DNA from: Tsukamurella spumae
GTDB taxonomy: Bacteria > Actinomycetota > Actinomycetes > Mycobacteriales > Mycobacteriaceae
NCBI RefSeq assembly: GCF_012396015.1
Contig: NZ_JAAXOQ010000008.1
Location: 62,001-126,000, forward strand
DNA length: 64,000 nt
Reading direction: 5' to 3'
Shown here: positions 11,135 to 19,487 of the stretch, piece after piece
Numbering within the stretch: the first letter of the stretch is position 1
How the letters are laid out: each line of letters opens with the position of its first letter
The notes under the pieces: generated by a model
Told to the model about the DNA's origin: nothing
The model's input: the letters and a program-made list of their open reading frames with translations, nothing else
Databases searched by the model: none
Position numbers and translations under genes: made by a program

Positions 11135-12586
11135 GTGGCTATCACTGATGTCGGCGAGTACGCACACCTCGATGACGCCGACATCGAGGAGCTCGCGCGG
11201 GAGCTGGATTCCATCCGCGCCGAGGTCGAGTCGTCGCGCGGCGAGCGGGACGCCCGGTACATCCGTGGCGTGATCCGGGCGCAGCGCGTGCTCGAGGCCG
11301 CGGGCCGGCTCACCATCCTCGGCTCCCGGAGTCGATGGTTCTGGGCCGCGGGCGCGGGCATGCTCGGGGTCGCGAAGATCATCGAGAACATGGAGCTCGG
11401 GCACAATGTGATGCACGGGCAGTGGGATTGGATGAACGATCCCGAGATCCACTCCACCACGTGGGAGTGGGACATGGCGTGTCCCGGTGCGCACTGGAAG
11501 CACTCGCACAACTTCCTGCACCACAAGTACACCAATGTCCTGGGCATGGATCTGGACGTCGGTTATGGCGTCCTCCGGGTCACCCGGGACGAGCGGTGGG
11601 AGGCCAAGCGGTCCGCCCAGTTCCTCAACAACCTGTTCCTCGGGCTCACCTTCGAGTGGGGCATCGCCCTGCACGACATCGAGCTGGCCGAGGCCATCGC
11701 CGGGAACAAGCCGTGGCCGCAAACGCGAAAGCAGCTGCGCGAGTTGGGCGTCAAGGCCGCGCGGCAGCTGGGTAAGGACTTCGTGCTGTACCCGGTGGTC
11801 AGCAAGGCCGTCGGCGGCTCGTTCGGACGCACGCTGTCCGCGAACCTCACGGCGAACGTCGTCCGCAACATCTGGACCTACGTCGTCATCTTCTGCGGGC
11901 ACTTCCCCGACGGTGCCGAGAAGTTCACCACCGAGTCCATCGTCGACGAGACGCCGGGGGAGTGGTATCTGCGGCAGATGCTGGGCAGCGCGAACATCTC
12001 CGGCGGCCGCGCGATGGATTTCATGACCGGCAACCTGAGCTACCAGATCGAGCACCACATGTTCCCCGACCTGCCGTCGAACCGGCTCGCGGAGATCAGC
12101 GTGAAGGTGCGGGAGATCTGTGAGAAGTACGACCTCCCGTACACCGAGGGTCCGTTGCTGCGTCAGTACTACCTGTCCCAGCGCACGATCGCGAAGCTCT
12201 CGCTGCCCGACCGCTGGCTGCGCGCCACCTCGGACGATGCCCCGGAGACGGCGTCGGAGCTGCGGTTCGCCGCGATCCGCGAGCGTCTCGTCGTCGCCCA
12301 GGAGAACGCGCAGGACCGGTTCGCCCTGGCCCAGGAGAATGCGCACGACCGGCTCGTGCACGCCCAGGAGGCGGCGCAGGATCGCCTGGTGCACGCCCAG
12401 GAGGCGGCGCAGGACCGTCTGACCCACGCCCGCGAGGCTGCGCACGCCGCGCAGCTCGAGGTGGAGCGCGTCGGCCTCCGCACGGCGATCGCCGAGGCGG
12501 CGCGGCACAAGGTCGAGGAGAAGCGGGCACGGTCGGAGGCCAAGCGCGCGCGTCGTCGGCGGCACCGGCGCTCCGGGGTGGCGTAG
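11135..12586 (+). CDS. Membrane acyl desaturase 3 with hendecad-repeat C-terminal tail
   Basis: This 483-residue protein is the third tandem paralogue, with histidine boxes GHNVMH, HSHNFLHHKYTNV and QIEHHMFPDLPSNR. After the catalytic domain (to about residue 380) comes a tail absent from the other two: five 11-residue units of the pattern AQEAAQDRLVH (about residues 388-442), then a helix-prone segment and a highly basic end ([10 protein letters not shown]). The repeats suggest a long amphipathic helix or coiled coil, and the basic end could bind membrane phosphate groups; both are inference. Substrate and site of desaturation cannot be told from sequence. Confidence 0.86.
   Translation: MAITDVGEYAHLDDADIEELARELDSIRAEVESSRGERDARYIRGVIRAQRVLEAAGRLTILGSRSRWFWAAGAGMLGVAKIIENMELGHNVMHGQWDWMNDPEIHSTTWEWDMACPGAHWKHSHNFLHHKYTNVLGMDLDVGYGVLRVTRDERWEAKRSAQFLNNLFLGLTFEWGIALHDIELAEAIAGNKPWPQTRKQLRELGVKAARQLGKDFVLYPVVSKAVGGSFGRTLSANLTANVVRNIWTYVVIFCGHFPDGAEKFTTESIVDETPGEWYLRQMLGSANISGGRAMDFMTGNLSYQIEHHMFPDLPSNRLAEISVKVREICEKYDLPYTEGPLLRQYYLSQRTIAKLSLPDRWLRATSDDAPETASELRFAAIRERLVVAQENAQDRFALAQENAHDRLVHAQEAAQDRLVHAQEAAQDRLTHAREAAHAAQLEVERVGLRTAIAEAARHKVEEKRARSEAKRARRRRHRRSGVA
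12296..12460 (+). repeat. Five tandem 33-bp repeats encoding 11-residue units
   Basis: Units begin at 12296, 12329, 12362, 12395 and 12428, each starting GCC CAG GAG or a variant. Units 3 and 4 are nearly identical; the last is degenerate. They keep the reading frame and encode AQE(N/A)AxDRxxx units at the end of desaturase 3. Expansion or contraction by slippage is plausible. Confidence 0.9.
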
Positions 12587-12646
12587 AATCCCCACTTTGG
12601 GCAGCCTAAGAAGACTGCCGAGTCGTCCTCGTCGGGAGTGTTGTTG

Positions 12647-14014
12647 ATGAAGCCCTTGCGCGTCGCGATCGTGGGTTCCGGGCCGTCGGGTTTCTTCGCC
12701 GCCGGGAATCTGTTGGAGCAGGACAACATCGAGGTGCAGGTCGACGTGTTCGACCGGCTGCCCACGCCGTTCGGCCTGGTCCGCTACGGCGTCGCGCCCG
12801 ACCATCCCGCGATCAAGTCGGTCACCAAGATCTTCGACCGCACCGCGCAGCACGAGAACTTCCGCTACTTCGGCAATGTCGAGGTCGCGACCGACATCCA
12901 GGCCGCCGAGCTCGCGCAGTGGTACGACGCCGTGATCTACGCGATCGGCGCGTCCGGCGGCCGGCGCCTCGAGGTCGACGGTGCCTGGCTTCCCGGTAAC
13001 CACCCGTCCAGCGACTTCGTGGGCTGGTACAACGGCCACCCCGACCGCCGCGACCTCGACGTCGACCTCGGTGTGGAGCGCGCCGTTGTCATCGGGAACG
13101 GCAATGTCGCGCTCGACGCGGCCCGGATCCTGGTCACCGGCACCGAGAAGCTCGAGGGCACCGACATGGCCGAGCACGCGCTGGCGGCCCTGCGCGGTTC
13201 GGCCATCCGCGAGGTCGTCGTGCTCGGTCGCCGCGGCGCGGAGCAGGCCGCGTTCACGCCCTCCGAGGTCGCCGAGCTGGGCAAGCTGCCGGGCGTCGAT
13301 GTCATCGTCGACCCGGCCGACGTGCCCGCGGAGGACAAGGAGCGCGACAAGGCCCGCCCGCCGATCGAGCGCAACAATCTCAAGCAGCTGCGCAAGCTGG
13401 CCGCCCTCGAGCCGACCGGGGCGGACCGTCGGATCGTGCTGAAGTTCCTGCGCTCCGTCGTCGGGATCGGTGGGGACGGCGCCGTGCGCACCGTCTCGGT
13501 CGCGACCAACGAGCTCGCCCTGGGCGAGGATGGCACCGTCGAGGCGCAGCCCACCGGTGCGGTCGCCGAGCACGACGCGGGCCTGGTCATCCACGCCGTC
13601 GGCTACCACGGCACCCCGATTCCCGGCATCCCGTTCGACACGGAGCGGGGCGTGTTCCGCAACGCCGACTCGCGGATCGTCGGCTACGACGGTGCGCCCC
13701 TCCCGGGCCACTACGTGGTCGGCTGGATCAAGCGCGGACCGTCGGGCGTCATCCCCACGAACCGCGACTGCGCACGCGACACCGTCTCGGTGCTCCTCGC
13801 CGATGCCGCCGCGGGCAAGCTGGCCCGCAGCGAGTTCGACGGCGCCCAGGTCGAGAAGCTCGTCGTCGAGCGGGTGCCGAACCTCGTCGAGTACGACGGC
13901 TGGATGGCGATCGACGCGCACGAGACCGCCCTCGCGGAGGAGGAGGATCGCCCGCGCGTGAAGCTCACCAGTGTCGACGCGATGATCGACGCGGCGCAGG
14001 CCGCCGCGGAGTGA
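12647..14014 (+). CDS. fprA: Ferredoxin-NADP+ reductase, FprA type
   Basis: FprA is an adrenodoxin-reductase-like flavoenzyme moving electrons between NADPH and ferredoxins. The 455-residue length equals the M. tuberculosis FprA. The FAD motif VAIVGSGPSG is at residues 6-15, the typical stretch FDRLPTPFGLVRYGVAPDH follows, and a second nucleotide fold VVIGNGNVALD lies near residue 147. ATG 12647 is chosen over GTG 12638 because GGGAG (12634-12638) is 8 nt upstream. TAGAAT at 12584-12589 overlaps the previous stop and may be its -10. Its place after three desaturases suggests a second electron route for them. The GNAT gene overlaps its stop. Confidence 0.95.
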   Translation: MKPLRVAIVGSGPSGFFAAGNLLEQDNIEVQVDVFDRLPTPFGLVRYGVAPDHPAIKSVTKIFDRTAQHENFRYFGNVEVATDIQAAELAQWYDAVIYAIGASGGRRLEVDGAWLPGNHPSSDFVGWYNGHPDRRDLDVDLGVERAVVIGNGNVALDAARILVTGTEKLEGTDMAEHALAALRGSAIREVVVLGRRGAEQAAFTPSEVAELGKLPGVDVIVDPADVPAEDKERDKARPPIERNNLKQLRKLAALEPTGADRRIVLKFLRSVVGIGGDGAVRTVSVATNELALGEDGTVEAQPTGAVAEHDAGLVIHAVGYHGTPIPGIPFDTERGVFRNADSRIVGYDGAPLPGHYVVGWIKRGPSGVIPTNRDCARDTVSVLLADAAAGKLARSEFDGAQVEKLVVERVPNLVEYDGWMAIDAHETALAEEEDRPRVKLTSVDAMIDAAQAAAE

Positions 14015-14478
14015 TCGCCCGCGCCGATTTCGACGATCCCGCGCTCGCGGCGTTCCTCGCCGCGCACCACGCGGACATGGCGCCCACCGCGCCGCCGGAG
14101 AGTCAGCATGCGCTCGCGCTGGACGAGTTGCGTATGCCGCACGTCCGGCTGTGGACCTGTCACGAAGGCGGTGCGCTCGTCGGGACGGTCGCCCTGGCGG
14201 CACTGGAATCCGGTCACGAGGAGCTCAAGTCGATGCGCACCGCGCCGCGGGCGCGCGGGCGGGGGATCGGACGTCGGCTGCTGGCCCACGCGCTGGAGGA
14301 TGCGCGCACACGGGGCGTGGAACGGATCTCGCTGGAGACCGGGACCCAGGACTTCTTCGCCCCGGCTCGGGCCCTCTACGCCGCCCATGGTTTCGTCCCC
14401 TGCGGACCCTTCGGTGACTACCTCGATGACCCCAACAGCGTTTTCCTCACCAGGGTCTCCGCTGAGATGTGCCCCTGA
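14011..14478 (+). CDS. GNAT family N-acetyltransferase
   Basis: The 155-residue protein has the acetyl-CoA motif RARGRGIGRRLLAHAL near residue 83 and the late GNAT stretch ALYAAHGFVPCGPF. GTG 14011 overlaps the fprA stop by 4 nt, so translation is probably coupled. Acceptor substrates in this family range from small molecules to protein N-termini and cannot be deduced here. The YsnE/ElaA-like pattern is the closest resemblance I can offer. Confidence 0.85.
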   Translation: MIARADFDDPALAAFLAAHHADMAPTAPPESQHALALDELRMPHVRLWTCHEGGALVGTVALAALESGHEELKSMRTAPRARGRGIGRRLLAHALEDARTRGVERISLETGTQDFFAPARALYAAHGFVPCGPFGDYLDDPNSVFLTRVSAEMCP

Positions 14479-14561
14479 GCGGCGCACGCCCAGAAACGCC
14501 CAGGTCGTAGAACGCCCGCGCCGCTGGGGCGCACATGTCAGCACCCACCCCGAGTACCGTC

Positions 14562-14587
14562 GGAATCGTGCGACACACAGCGGTGTT
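14562..14587 (+). promoter_or_regulatory. SigH-type promoter before msrA
   Basis: GGAATC (14562-14567) and GTT (14585-14587) are spaced by 17 bp, close to the SigH/SigR consensus GGAAYA-N16-20-GTT. The msrA ATG lies 46 nt downstream with AAGGA before it. MsrA is a known target of SigR in Streptomyces, and sigH itself lies in this window. Confidence 0.6.
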
Positions 14588-14633
14588 GAAGCGATTGGCG
14601 GGAGCGCGGGTCTCCCGGCGGAAGGAACTGCGC

Positions 14634-15170
14634 ATGACTGACAACGGCACCATCACCACCGTCGCCGGCCGCGAGACCGCGGTGCTCGCCGGCGGGTGCT
14701 TCTGGGGTATGCAGGACCTGCTCCGCAAGCAGCCGGGCATCGAGGCCACGCGCGTGGGCTACACCGGCGGCACGAACGCGAACGCCACCTATCGCAATCA
14801 CCCCGGGCACGCCGAGGCGGTCGAGATCGTGTTCGACCCGGCGAAGACCAGCTACCGCGACGTGCTGGAGTTCTTCTTCCAGATCCACGACCCGTCGACG
14901 GTCGATCGCCAGGGCAACGACGTGGGCTCGAGCTACCGCTCGGCGATATTCCCGCTGAGCGAGGAGCAGGAGAAGGTGGCGCGCGACACCATCGCCGATG
15001 TCGACGCCTCCGGGCTGTGGCCGGGCAAGGCCGTCACCACGATCGAGGCGCCGGCGCCGTTCTGGAACGCCGAGCCGGAGCACCAGGACTACCTCGAGAA
15101 GTACCCGGACGGCTACACCTGCCACTTCCCGCGCCCGGGTTGGAAGCTGCCCAAGCGCGCGTCCGCGTAG
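14634..15170 (+). CDS. msrA: Peptide-methionine (S)-S-oxide reductase MsrA
   Basis: MsrA repairs oxidised methionine in proteins using thioredoxin. The 178-residue protein has the active-site motif GGCFWG with catalytic C22, and the family stretches GYTGG and [12 protein letters not shown] 14634 was chosen because AAGGA lies 7 nt upstream and the family starts about here; an in-frame extension back to 14535 has no homology. It is convergent with rsgA, with one base between the stop codons. The SigH-type promoter upstream fits a thiol-oxidative stress function. Confidence 0.95.
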   Translation: MTDNGTITTVAGRETAVLAGGCFWGMQDLLRKQPGIEATRVGYTGGTNANATYRNHPGHAEAVEIVFDPAKTSYRDVLEFFFQIHDPSTVDRQGNDVGSSYRSAIFPLSEEQEKVARDTIADVDASGLWPGKAVTTIEAPAPFWNAEPEHQDYLEKYPDGYTCHFPRPGWKLPKRASA

Positions 15171-15171
15171 T

Positions 15172-16164
15172 TCAGGCCCAGTCGGGGGTGGCGGTCAGGT
15201 CGGCCAGCAGGCCGCGGACCGCCATCGCCCGACGGTGCGCCGTCCCCTCCAGTGCGTCGAGGGCGCACTCCGGATCGGCGGGCGGACCGAGATGTGTACA
15301 CCCGCGAGGACAATCGAGAACGGCCTCCGCCAGGTCGGGGAAGGCCGCGACCACGTCGTCGGTCGAGATGTGCGCGAGCCCGAAACTGCGGATACCGGGG
15401 GTGTCGACCACCCAGCCGCCGGCGGGCAGCCACAGCGCCACGGACTGGGTGGAGGTGTGCCGTCCCTTGCCCACTCCGGAGACGACGCCGGTGGCGCGGT
15501 TGGCATCCGGCACGAGTCGATTGACCAGAGTCGACTTGCCGACGCCGCTGTGCCCGATGAGCGCGGTGACGTGCCCGGTGAGCAGCTCGTGCGCCTCGTC
15601 GAGCGGGTCGCGGCGGCCGGCGACGATCACCTGCAGGTCCAGATCGGCGAAGGCGGCGGCGAACTCGGCGGGATCGGCCAGGTCGCTCTTGGTCAGGCAC
15701 AGCACGGGCGTGAGTCCGCCCGCGTAGGCGGCGATCAGCGTGCGCTCGACGAAGCCGGTGCGGGGCGGCGGATCCGCGAGAGCGGTCACGATGAGCAACT
15801 GCTGCGCATTGGCGACGACGATCCGCTCGTACGGGTCGGTGTCGTCGGCGGTCCTGCGCAGCACCGTCTTCCGCTCGTCGACGCGGACGATCCGGGCGAG
15901 CGTGTCCTTGCGGCCGGACAGGTCGCCGACGACGCCCACCGAGTCGCCGACGACGATGGGGGTGCGGCCCAGCTCGCGGGCCCGCATCGCGGTGATCACG
16001 TGGTCGGGATCGCCGCCGAGGGCGCAGCCCCAGCGACCGCGGTCGACGGAGACGACCATCGCCGTCTCGGCGTCGCTGTGGTCGGGCCGGGTCTTGGTGC
16101 GCGGACGACTGCTCTTGCCCGGGCGCACCCGGACATCGGTCTCGTCGTACTCGCGCTTACCCAA
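15172..16164 (-). CDS. rsgA: Ribosome small subunit GTPase RsgA
   Basis: RsgA is a circularly permuted GTPase that checks late 30S assembly. The GTPase motifs occur in permuted order in this 330-residue protein: G4 LTKSD (157-161), G1 GHSGVGKST (204-212), G3 DTPG (254-257), followed by a zinc knuckle formed by C285, C289, H291 and C300. An OB-fold precedes them. The start is TTG 16164, 9 nt after the aroA stop, so the two genes form an operon; no strong Shine-Dalgarno is seen. The aroA-rsgA pair is conserved in mycobacteria (Rv3227-Rv3228). Confidence 0.94.
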   Translation of the reverse strand: MGKREYDETDVRVRPGKSSRPRTKTRPDHSDAETAMVVSVDRGRWGCALGGDPDHVITAMRARELGRTPIVVGDSVGVVGDLSGRKDTLARIVRVDERKTVLRRTADDTDPYERIVVANAQQLLIVTALADPPPRTGFVERTLIAAYAGGLTPVLCLTKSDLADPAEFAAAFADLDLQVIVAGRRDPLDEAHELLTGHVTALIGHSGVGKSTLVNRLVPDANRATGVVSGVGKGRHTSTQSVALWLPAGGWVVDTPGIRSFGLAHISTDDVVAAFPDLAEAVLDCPRGCTHLGPPADPECALDALEGTAHRRAMAVRGLLADLTATPDWA

Positions 16165-16173
16165 CGAGCCGGC

Positions 16174-17445
16174 TCAAGATCGATTGCCCAGCAATGCGTT
16201 CCACAGGGCGGGGAAGTCGGGCATGGTCTTGCCCGTCGTCGCGATGTCCTCGACCTGCACGCCCTCGGTGACCAGGCCCAGGATCGCGCCCGCGGTGGCC
16301 ATGCGGTGGTCGGCGTAGCTGTGCCATACGCCGCCGTGCAGCGTCGCCGGCTCGATGTGCAGGCCGTCCTCGGTCTCGGCGCAGCGTCCGCCCAGCGCGG
16401 TGATCTCGGCGGTGAGTGCGGCGAGGCGGTCCGTCTCGTGGCCGCGCAGGTGGGCGATGCCCCGCAGCTGCGACGGCGAATCCGCCAGGGCCGCAAGCGC
16501 TGCGACCGTCGGCGTGAGCTCCCCGATGTCGCGCAGATCCCAGTCGACGCCGTGCAGGGCGCCGGTACCGCGGGCGGTGATGGCACCGTCGGCGTACGAG
16601 ACCCCGGCCCCCATCGCCGTGAGGATGTCGGCGAACTGGACGCCCGGCTGCGTCGACGCCCGGTTCCAATGCGGGACGGTCACGGCGCCGCCGGTGACCG
16701 CGGCCGCCGCGAGGAAGACGGTGGCGTTCGACAGGTCCGGCTCGACCGTCCAGTCGTGCGCGCGGATCCCGCCCGGCGCGACCCGCCAGGTGTTCGCCTC
16801 CGAGGTGTCCACCTGGGCGCCCGCGGTGCGGAGCATGTCGACGGTCATGTCGATGTGCGGCATGGAGGGGACGGGCTTGCCGTCGTGATGCACGACGACG
16901 CCCTCGACGAAGCTCGGCGCGCAGAGCAGCAGGCCCGAGACGAACTGGGAGCTCGCCGACGCGTCGATGGTGACGGTGCCGCCGCGGATCGGTCCGTCGC
17001 CGTGGACGGCGAAGGGGAGCCCGTCACCGTCGATCCGGGCGCCGAGCCCGCGCAGCGCGTCGAGGATCGTGCCCAGGGGCCGGGCGCGGGCCTGCGGGTC
17101 ACCGTCGAACTCGACGGTGCCGTGCGCCCCGGCCGCGAGGGAGGGGAGGAAGCGCATGACGGTGCCCGCGAGTCCGCAGTCGACGGCGCCGCCGTGCAGC
17201 GGCCCGCCGGTGACGGTGACCGTGGTCTCGCCCGTGAACGCGACCTCGGTGCCCAGGGCCTGCAGCGCGGCGGCCATGAGGTCGGTGTCGCGGCTGCGGA
17301 GGGCGTTCGTCAGAATCGACGGAGACGGTGCCTGAGCGGCGAGGATGTACGCACGATTGGTGATCGACTTCGAGCCCGGGAGGGCGATCGTGCCCGTCAC
17401 CGGGCCGACGGCGAGGGGCGCTGGCCACAGCTCCAACAGGTCCAC
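16174..17445 (-). CDS. aroA: 3-phosphoshikimate 1-carboxyvinyltransferase (EPSP synthase)
   Basis: This enzyme of the shikimate pathway joins phosphoenolpyruvate to shikimate-3-phosphate. The PEP-binding motif [11 protein letters not shown] lies near residue 21 and the late motif [10 protein letters not shown] near residue 380. The alpha/beta repeats and the 423-residue length fit the family. GTG 17445 is preferred because GAGGA lies 7 nt before it; an in-frame GTG at 17463 would add six residues. It is upstream of rsgA and divergent from the secreted protein gene, with less than 90 bp between the starts. Confidence 0.95.
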   Translation of the reverse strand: MDLLELWPAPLAVGPVTGTIALPGSKSITNRAYILAAQAPSPSILTNALRSRDTDLMAAALQALGTEVAFTGETTVTVTGGPLHGGAVDCGLAGTVMRFLPSLAAGAHGTVEFDGDPQARARPLGTILDALRGLGARIDGDGLPFAVHGDGPIRGGTVTIDASASSQFVSGLLLCAPSFVEGVVVHHDGKPVPSMPHIDMTVDMLRTAGAQVDTSEANTWRVAPGGIRAHDWTVEPDLSNATVFLAAAAVTGGAVTVPHWNRASTQPGVQFADILTAMGAGVSYADGAITARGTGALHGVDWDLRDIGELTPTVAALAALADSPSQLRGIAHLRGHETDRLAALTAEITALGGRCAETEDGLHIEPATLHGGVWHSYADHRMATAGAILGLVTEGVQVEDIATTGKTMPDFPALWNALLGNRS

Positions 17446-17533
17446 CGGCCCATCCTCGCACACGAGGGCGACCTCACCACGTGCTACCTTGCTGGACAGA
17501 ACAGGTCAGGTCATCACCGCCGGGAGATCCTCC

Positions 17534-18373
17534 ATGAAGCGAAATCGTACGTCCGTGGGCAGGGCTGTCTCGACGGCTGCCACCCTCGCCGCTGTGGCGA
17601 CCGCCGCGGGGCTTCTCGCGCCCGTCGCGTCGGCGGACCCGAAGCCGGCGGAGCCGCCGAAGAACAAGGCCGGTGAGCTGGTCCTCGGATCCGGCAACCT
17701 CCCCGACACGATGGACTTCGGCGGCGCCGTGCTGTCCGGTGCGGCCGCGGGGTGGAACGGTGCGTGGGCGTCGCTGAACACCGCCAAGGTCGATCCGGCG
17801 GACTGCAAGGTGCTCTACGCGGGCCTGCCCATCCCCAAGGGCACCGACACCGCGCAGACCAACGGCAGCGCGCGCGGGACCACCTGGTCGATGGTGGTTT
17901 CCAAGTTCGCGATCGATGTGGCGCCGCTGCGTGCCGCGCTCCCCAAGTGCGCGACCTTCAAGGCCGTCAAGGACGGGGTCACCAACGAGGTCGCCGTGCG
18001 TGAGATCGCCGCGACCGGCATCCCCGGTGGCCTGGGCCTCGAGTTCACGCAGAAGAGCAAGCGCGGGAACCAGGTCGAGTACCTGCAGTCGCGGCAGTAC
18101 ACCGGCGTGGTCAACGGCGTCACCATGTCGCTGCGCGGCGGACGCCAGTCCCGCGAGCCCGCTCCGTTCGTGGGTGCCGACGATCAGCTGGCCGTCGACC
18201 TGCTCCGCGTGCAGAGCACCATCCTGAAGAACCCGCCGGAGCCGCAGCAGGCGACCCCCGCTCCCGCTGCGAGCGAATCGGCGAAGCCGGCGGCGCCCGC
18301 CTCGGCCAAGCCGGGTGCGTCCGCGTCGGCGAAGCCGGCCGCACCGTCGTCTGCGGCCCCGAAGGCACGCTGA
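17534..18373 (+). CDS. Secreted protein with Ala/Pro/Lys-rich tail, function unknown
   Basis: The 279-residue protein begins with a Sec signal peptide: basic MKRNRTSVGR, a hydrophobic Ala/Leu core, and probable cleavage after ASA near residue 38. The mature part (about 45-235) has two cysteines that may pair and no motif I recognise. The end is low-complexity, with ASAKPAAP-like units, resembling wall-spanning linkers. ATG 17534 follows GGGAGA at a good distance. It stands alone between aroA (divergent) and soxR. Actinomycete-specific secreted proteins of this style are common; I can give no function. Confidence 0.8.
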   Translation: MKRNRTSVGRAVSTAATLAAVATAAGLLAPVASADPKPAEPPKNKAGELVLGSGNLPDTMDFGGAVLSGAAAGWNGAWASLNTAKVDPADCKVLYAGLPIPKGTDTAQTNGSARGTTWSMVVSKFAIDVAPLRAALPKCATFKAVKDGVTNEVAVREIAATGIPGGLGLEFTQKSKRGNQVEYLQSRQYTGVVNGVTMSLRGGRQSREPAPFVGADDQLAVDLLRVQSTILKNPPEPQQATPAPAASESAKPAAPASAKPGASASAKPAAPSSAAPKAR

Positions 18374-18375
18374 TC

Positions 18376-18393
18376 CCTGAACTAATGTTCAGG
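18376..18393 (+). promoter_or_regulatory. SoxR-box-like palindrome in the soxR promoter
   Basis: CCTGAAC-TAAT-GTTCAGG is a perfect 18-bp palindrome, the length and outline of the SoxR box (CCTCAA...TTGAGG). It exactly fills the 18-bp spacer between CTGATC (18370-18375) and TAGGAT (18394-18399), the place where MerR-family activators bind. TAGGAT ends 7 nt before the GTG of soxR, so the transcript is probably leaderless and autoregulated. Confidence 0.7.
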
Positions 18394-18406
18394 TAGGATC
18401 CGGGGT

Positions 18407-18859
18407 GTGGAGACCACCCGGGAGTTCAGCGTCGGACAGCTCGCCGCCCGTAGTGGTGTGGCCGTGTCGGCGCTGCACTTCTACGAGCGTGAGGGACTGA
18501 TCACCGCACGCAGGACCTCCGGCAACCAGCGGAGGTACCCGCGGGAGATGCTGCGCCGGGTCGCGTTCATCCGGATCAGTCACCGCGTGGGCATTCCCCT
18601 GTCCACGATCCGCGAGGCGCTCGAGACGCTGCCGAACGGCCGCACCCCCACGCGGACCGACTGGGAACGCCTCTCGCGCTATTGGCACGACGACCTGTCC
18701 CACCGGATCGACGAGCTGACCCGCCTGCGCGACAACCTCACCGACTGCATCGGCTGCGGCTGCCTGTCCATGGCGTCCTGCGCGCTCGCGAACCCGCACG
18801 ACGCACTGGCCACCACCGGCGTCGGGCCCCGGCGCGTGTTCGACAGCTTCGAGGAGTAG
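18407..18859 (+). CDS. soxR: Redox-sensitive MerR-family regulator SoxR
   Basis: SoxR senses redox-cycling compounds through a [2Fe-2S] cluster and activates its promoters. The 150-residue protein has an N-terminal MerR winged helix (FSVGQLAARSGVAVSALHFY, residues 7-26), a dimerisation helix, and the cluster motif CIGCGCLSMASC with C114, C117, C119 and C125 (Cx2CxCx5C). In actinomycetes SoxR usually controls oxidoreductases or pumps rather than soxS; no obvious target lies downstream except the accessory operon. The overlapping SoxR box suggests autoregulation. Confidence 0.95.
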   Translation: METTREFSVGQLAARSGVAVSALHFYEREGLITARRTSGNQRRYPREMLRRVAFIRISHRVGIPLSTIREALETLPNGRTPTRTDWERLSRYWHDDLSHRIDELTRLRDNLTDCIGCGCLSMASCALANPHDALATTGVGPRRVFDSFEE

Positions 18860-18906
18860 TCGACGCCACAGACATCTTGACGAAGGCTTGGCTGTCATCT
18901 GAACAG

Positions 18907-19464
18907 ATGATTGTCAATCCTTGGGAGGAATTGGACTATTGGTCGGTGAATCCGCCAAATGGTCCTTCGTCGAACTTCGGTGCTCGTCGGCCGCAGCGCC
19001 CCGTGTCTTCGTCAGGGTCCGGGAGCGGCAGAGTCCCCGTTCAAGGTCAACCCGGACGTTACGGCGGCCCTGCGGACGCCAGCCGGGGGCAGCAACTTCC
19101 ATCGACAGCTCGACCCATGGTCAATCAATCCGGAAATCCGAGGCAGCCCTACTATGTCGGCGCGAGTCAATACTCGCCGCCTCAGCGGCTGAGTTCGTCT
19201 CCGACCGGTGCCAGACCGCCGGGAAGTCAAGATCCTGTCATCTCGACCGCGGTTTGGGGGCTATGCCTCAACTTTCTGTGTTGCCCACCAGTGCCATTGC
19301 TGGTGAGCATATTCGCCCTGGTTGCCTCGAAGCGCCGCGGATATAGGAACACCACTGCGGTCGTAGGCATAGTCATCAACACCATCGTCACAGCCTTGGC
19401 GGTGGCGCTCGTGCTGTGGATCGGCGTGCTCACATCTGCCGCTTCTACTAGTGGAAACTACTAG
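18907..19464 (+). CDS. Pro-rich membrane protein, DUF4190-like, first gene of accessory operon
   Basis: The 185-residue protein has a disordered N-terminal half rich in Pro, Ser, Gly and Gln (about residues 10-105), then two hydrophobic segments (about 112-140 and 148-178) split by a short basic loop KRRGYRN. This outline resembles DUF4190 proteins. ATG 18907 lacks a good ribosome binding site; GTG 18946 is an alternative. TTGACG at 18877-18882 could be a -35, but no good -10 follows. The DNA is visibly richer in A/T than the flanking genes. It is 23 bp upstream of the next gene. Confidence 0.62.
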   Translation: MIVNPWEELDYWSVNPPNGPSSNFGARRPQRPVSSSGSGSGRVPVQGQPGRYGGPADASRGQQLPSTARPMVNQSGNPRQPYYVGASQYSPPQRLSSSPTGARPPGSQDPVISTAVWGLCLNFLCCPPVPLLVSIFALVASKRRGYRNTTAVVGIVINTIVTALAVALVLWIGVLTSAASTSGNY

Positions 19465-19487
19465 AACGCTCAGTTCCGGAAAGGCCT

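Noticed and set aside
9740-14203. 4.5-kb open frame antisense to desaturases and fprA
   Set aside because: Its segments repeat exactly as the desaturases do, and it runs through start and stop regions of real genes. It is a composition artefact.
18255-18370. Ala/Pro/Lys repeats as a CRISPR or mobile repeat
   Set aside because: They are in-frame low-complexity codons at the end of a secreted protein, without spacers or terminal repeats.
18682-18906. Upstream extension of the first accessory gene through soxR
   Set aside because: The frame overlaps soxR out of phase and has Arg-rich shadow composition; ATG 18907 begins the native-looking sequence.
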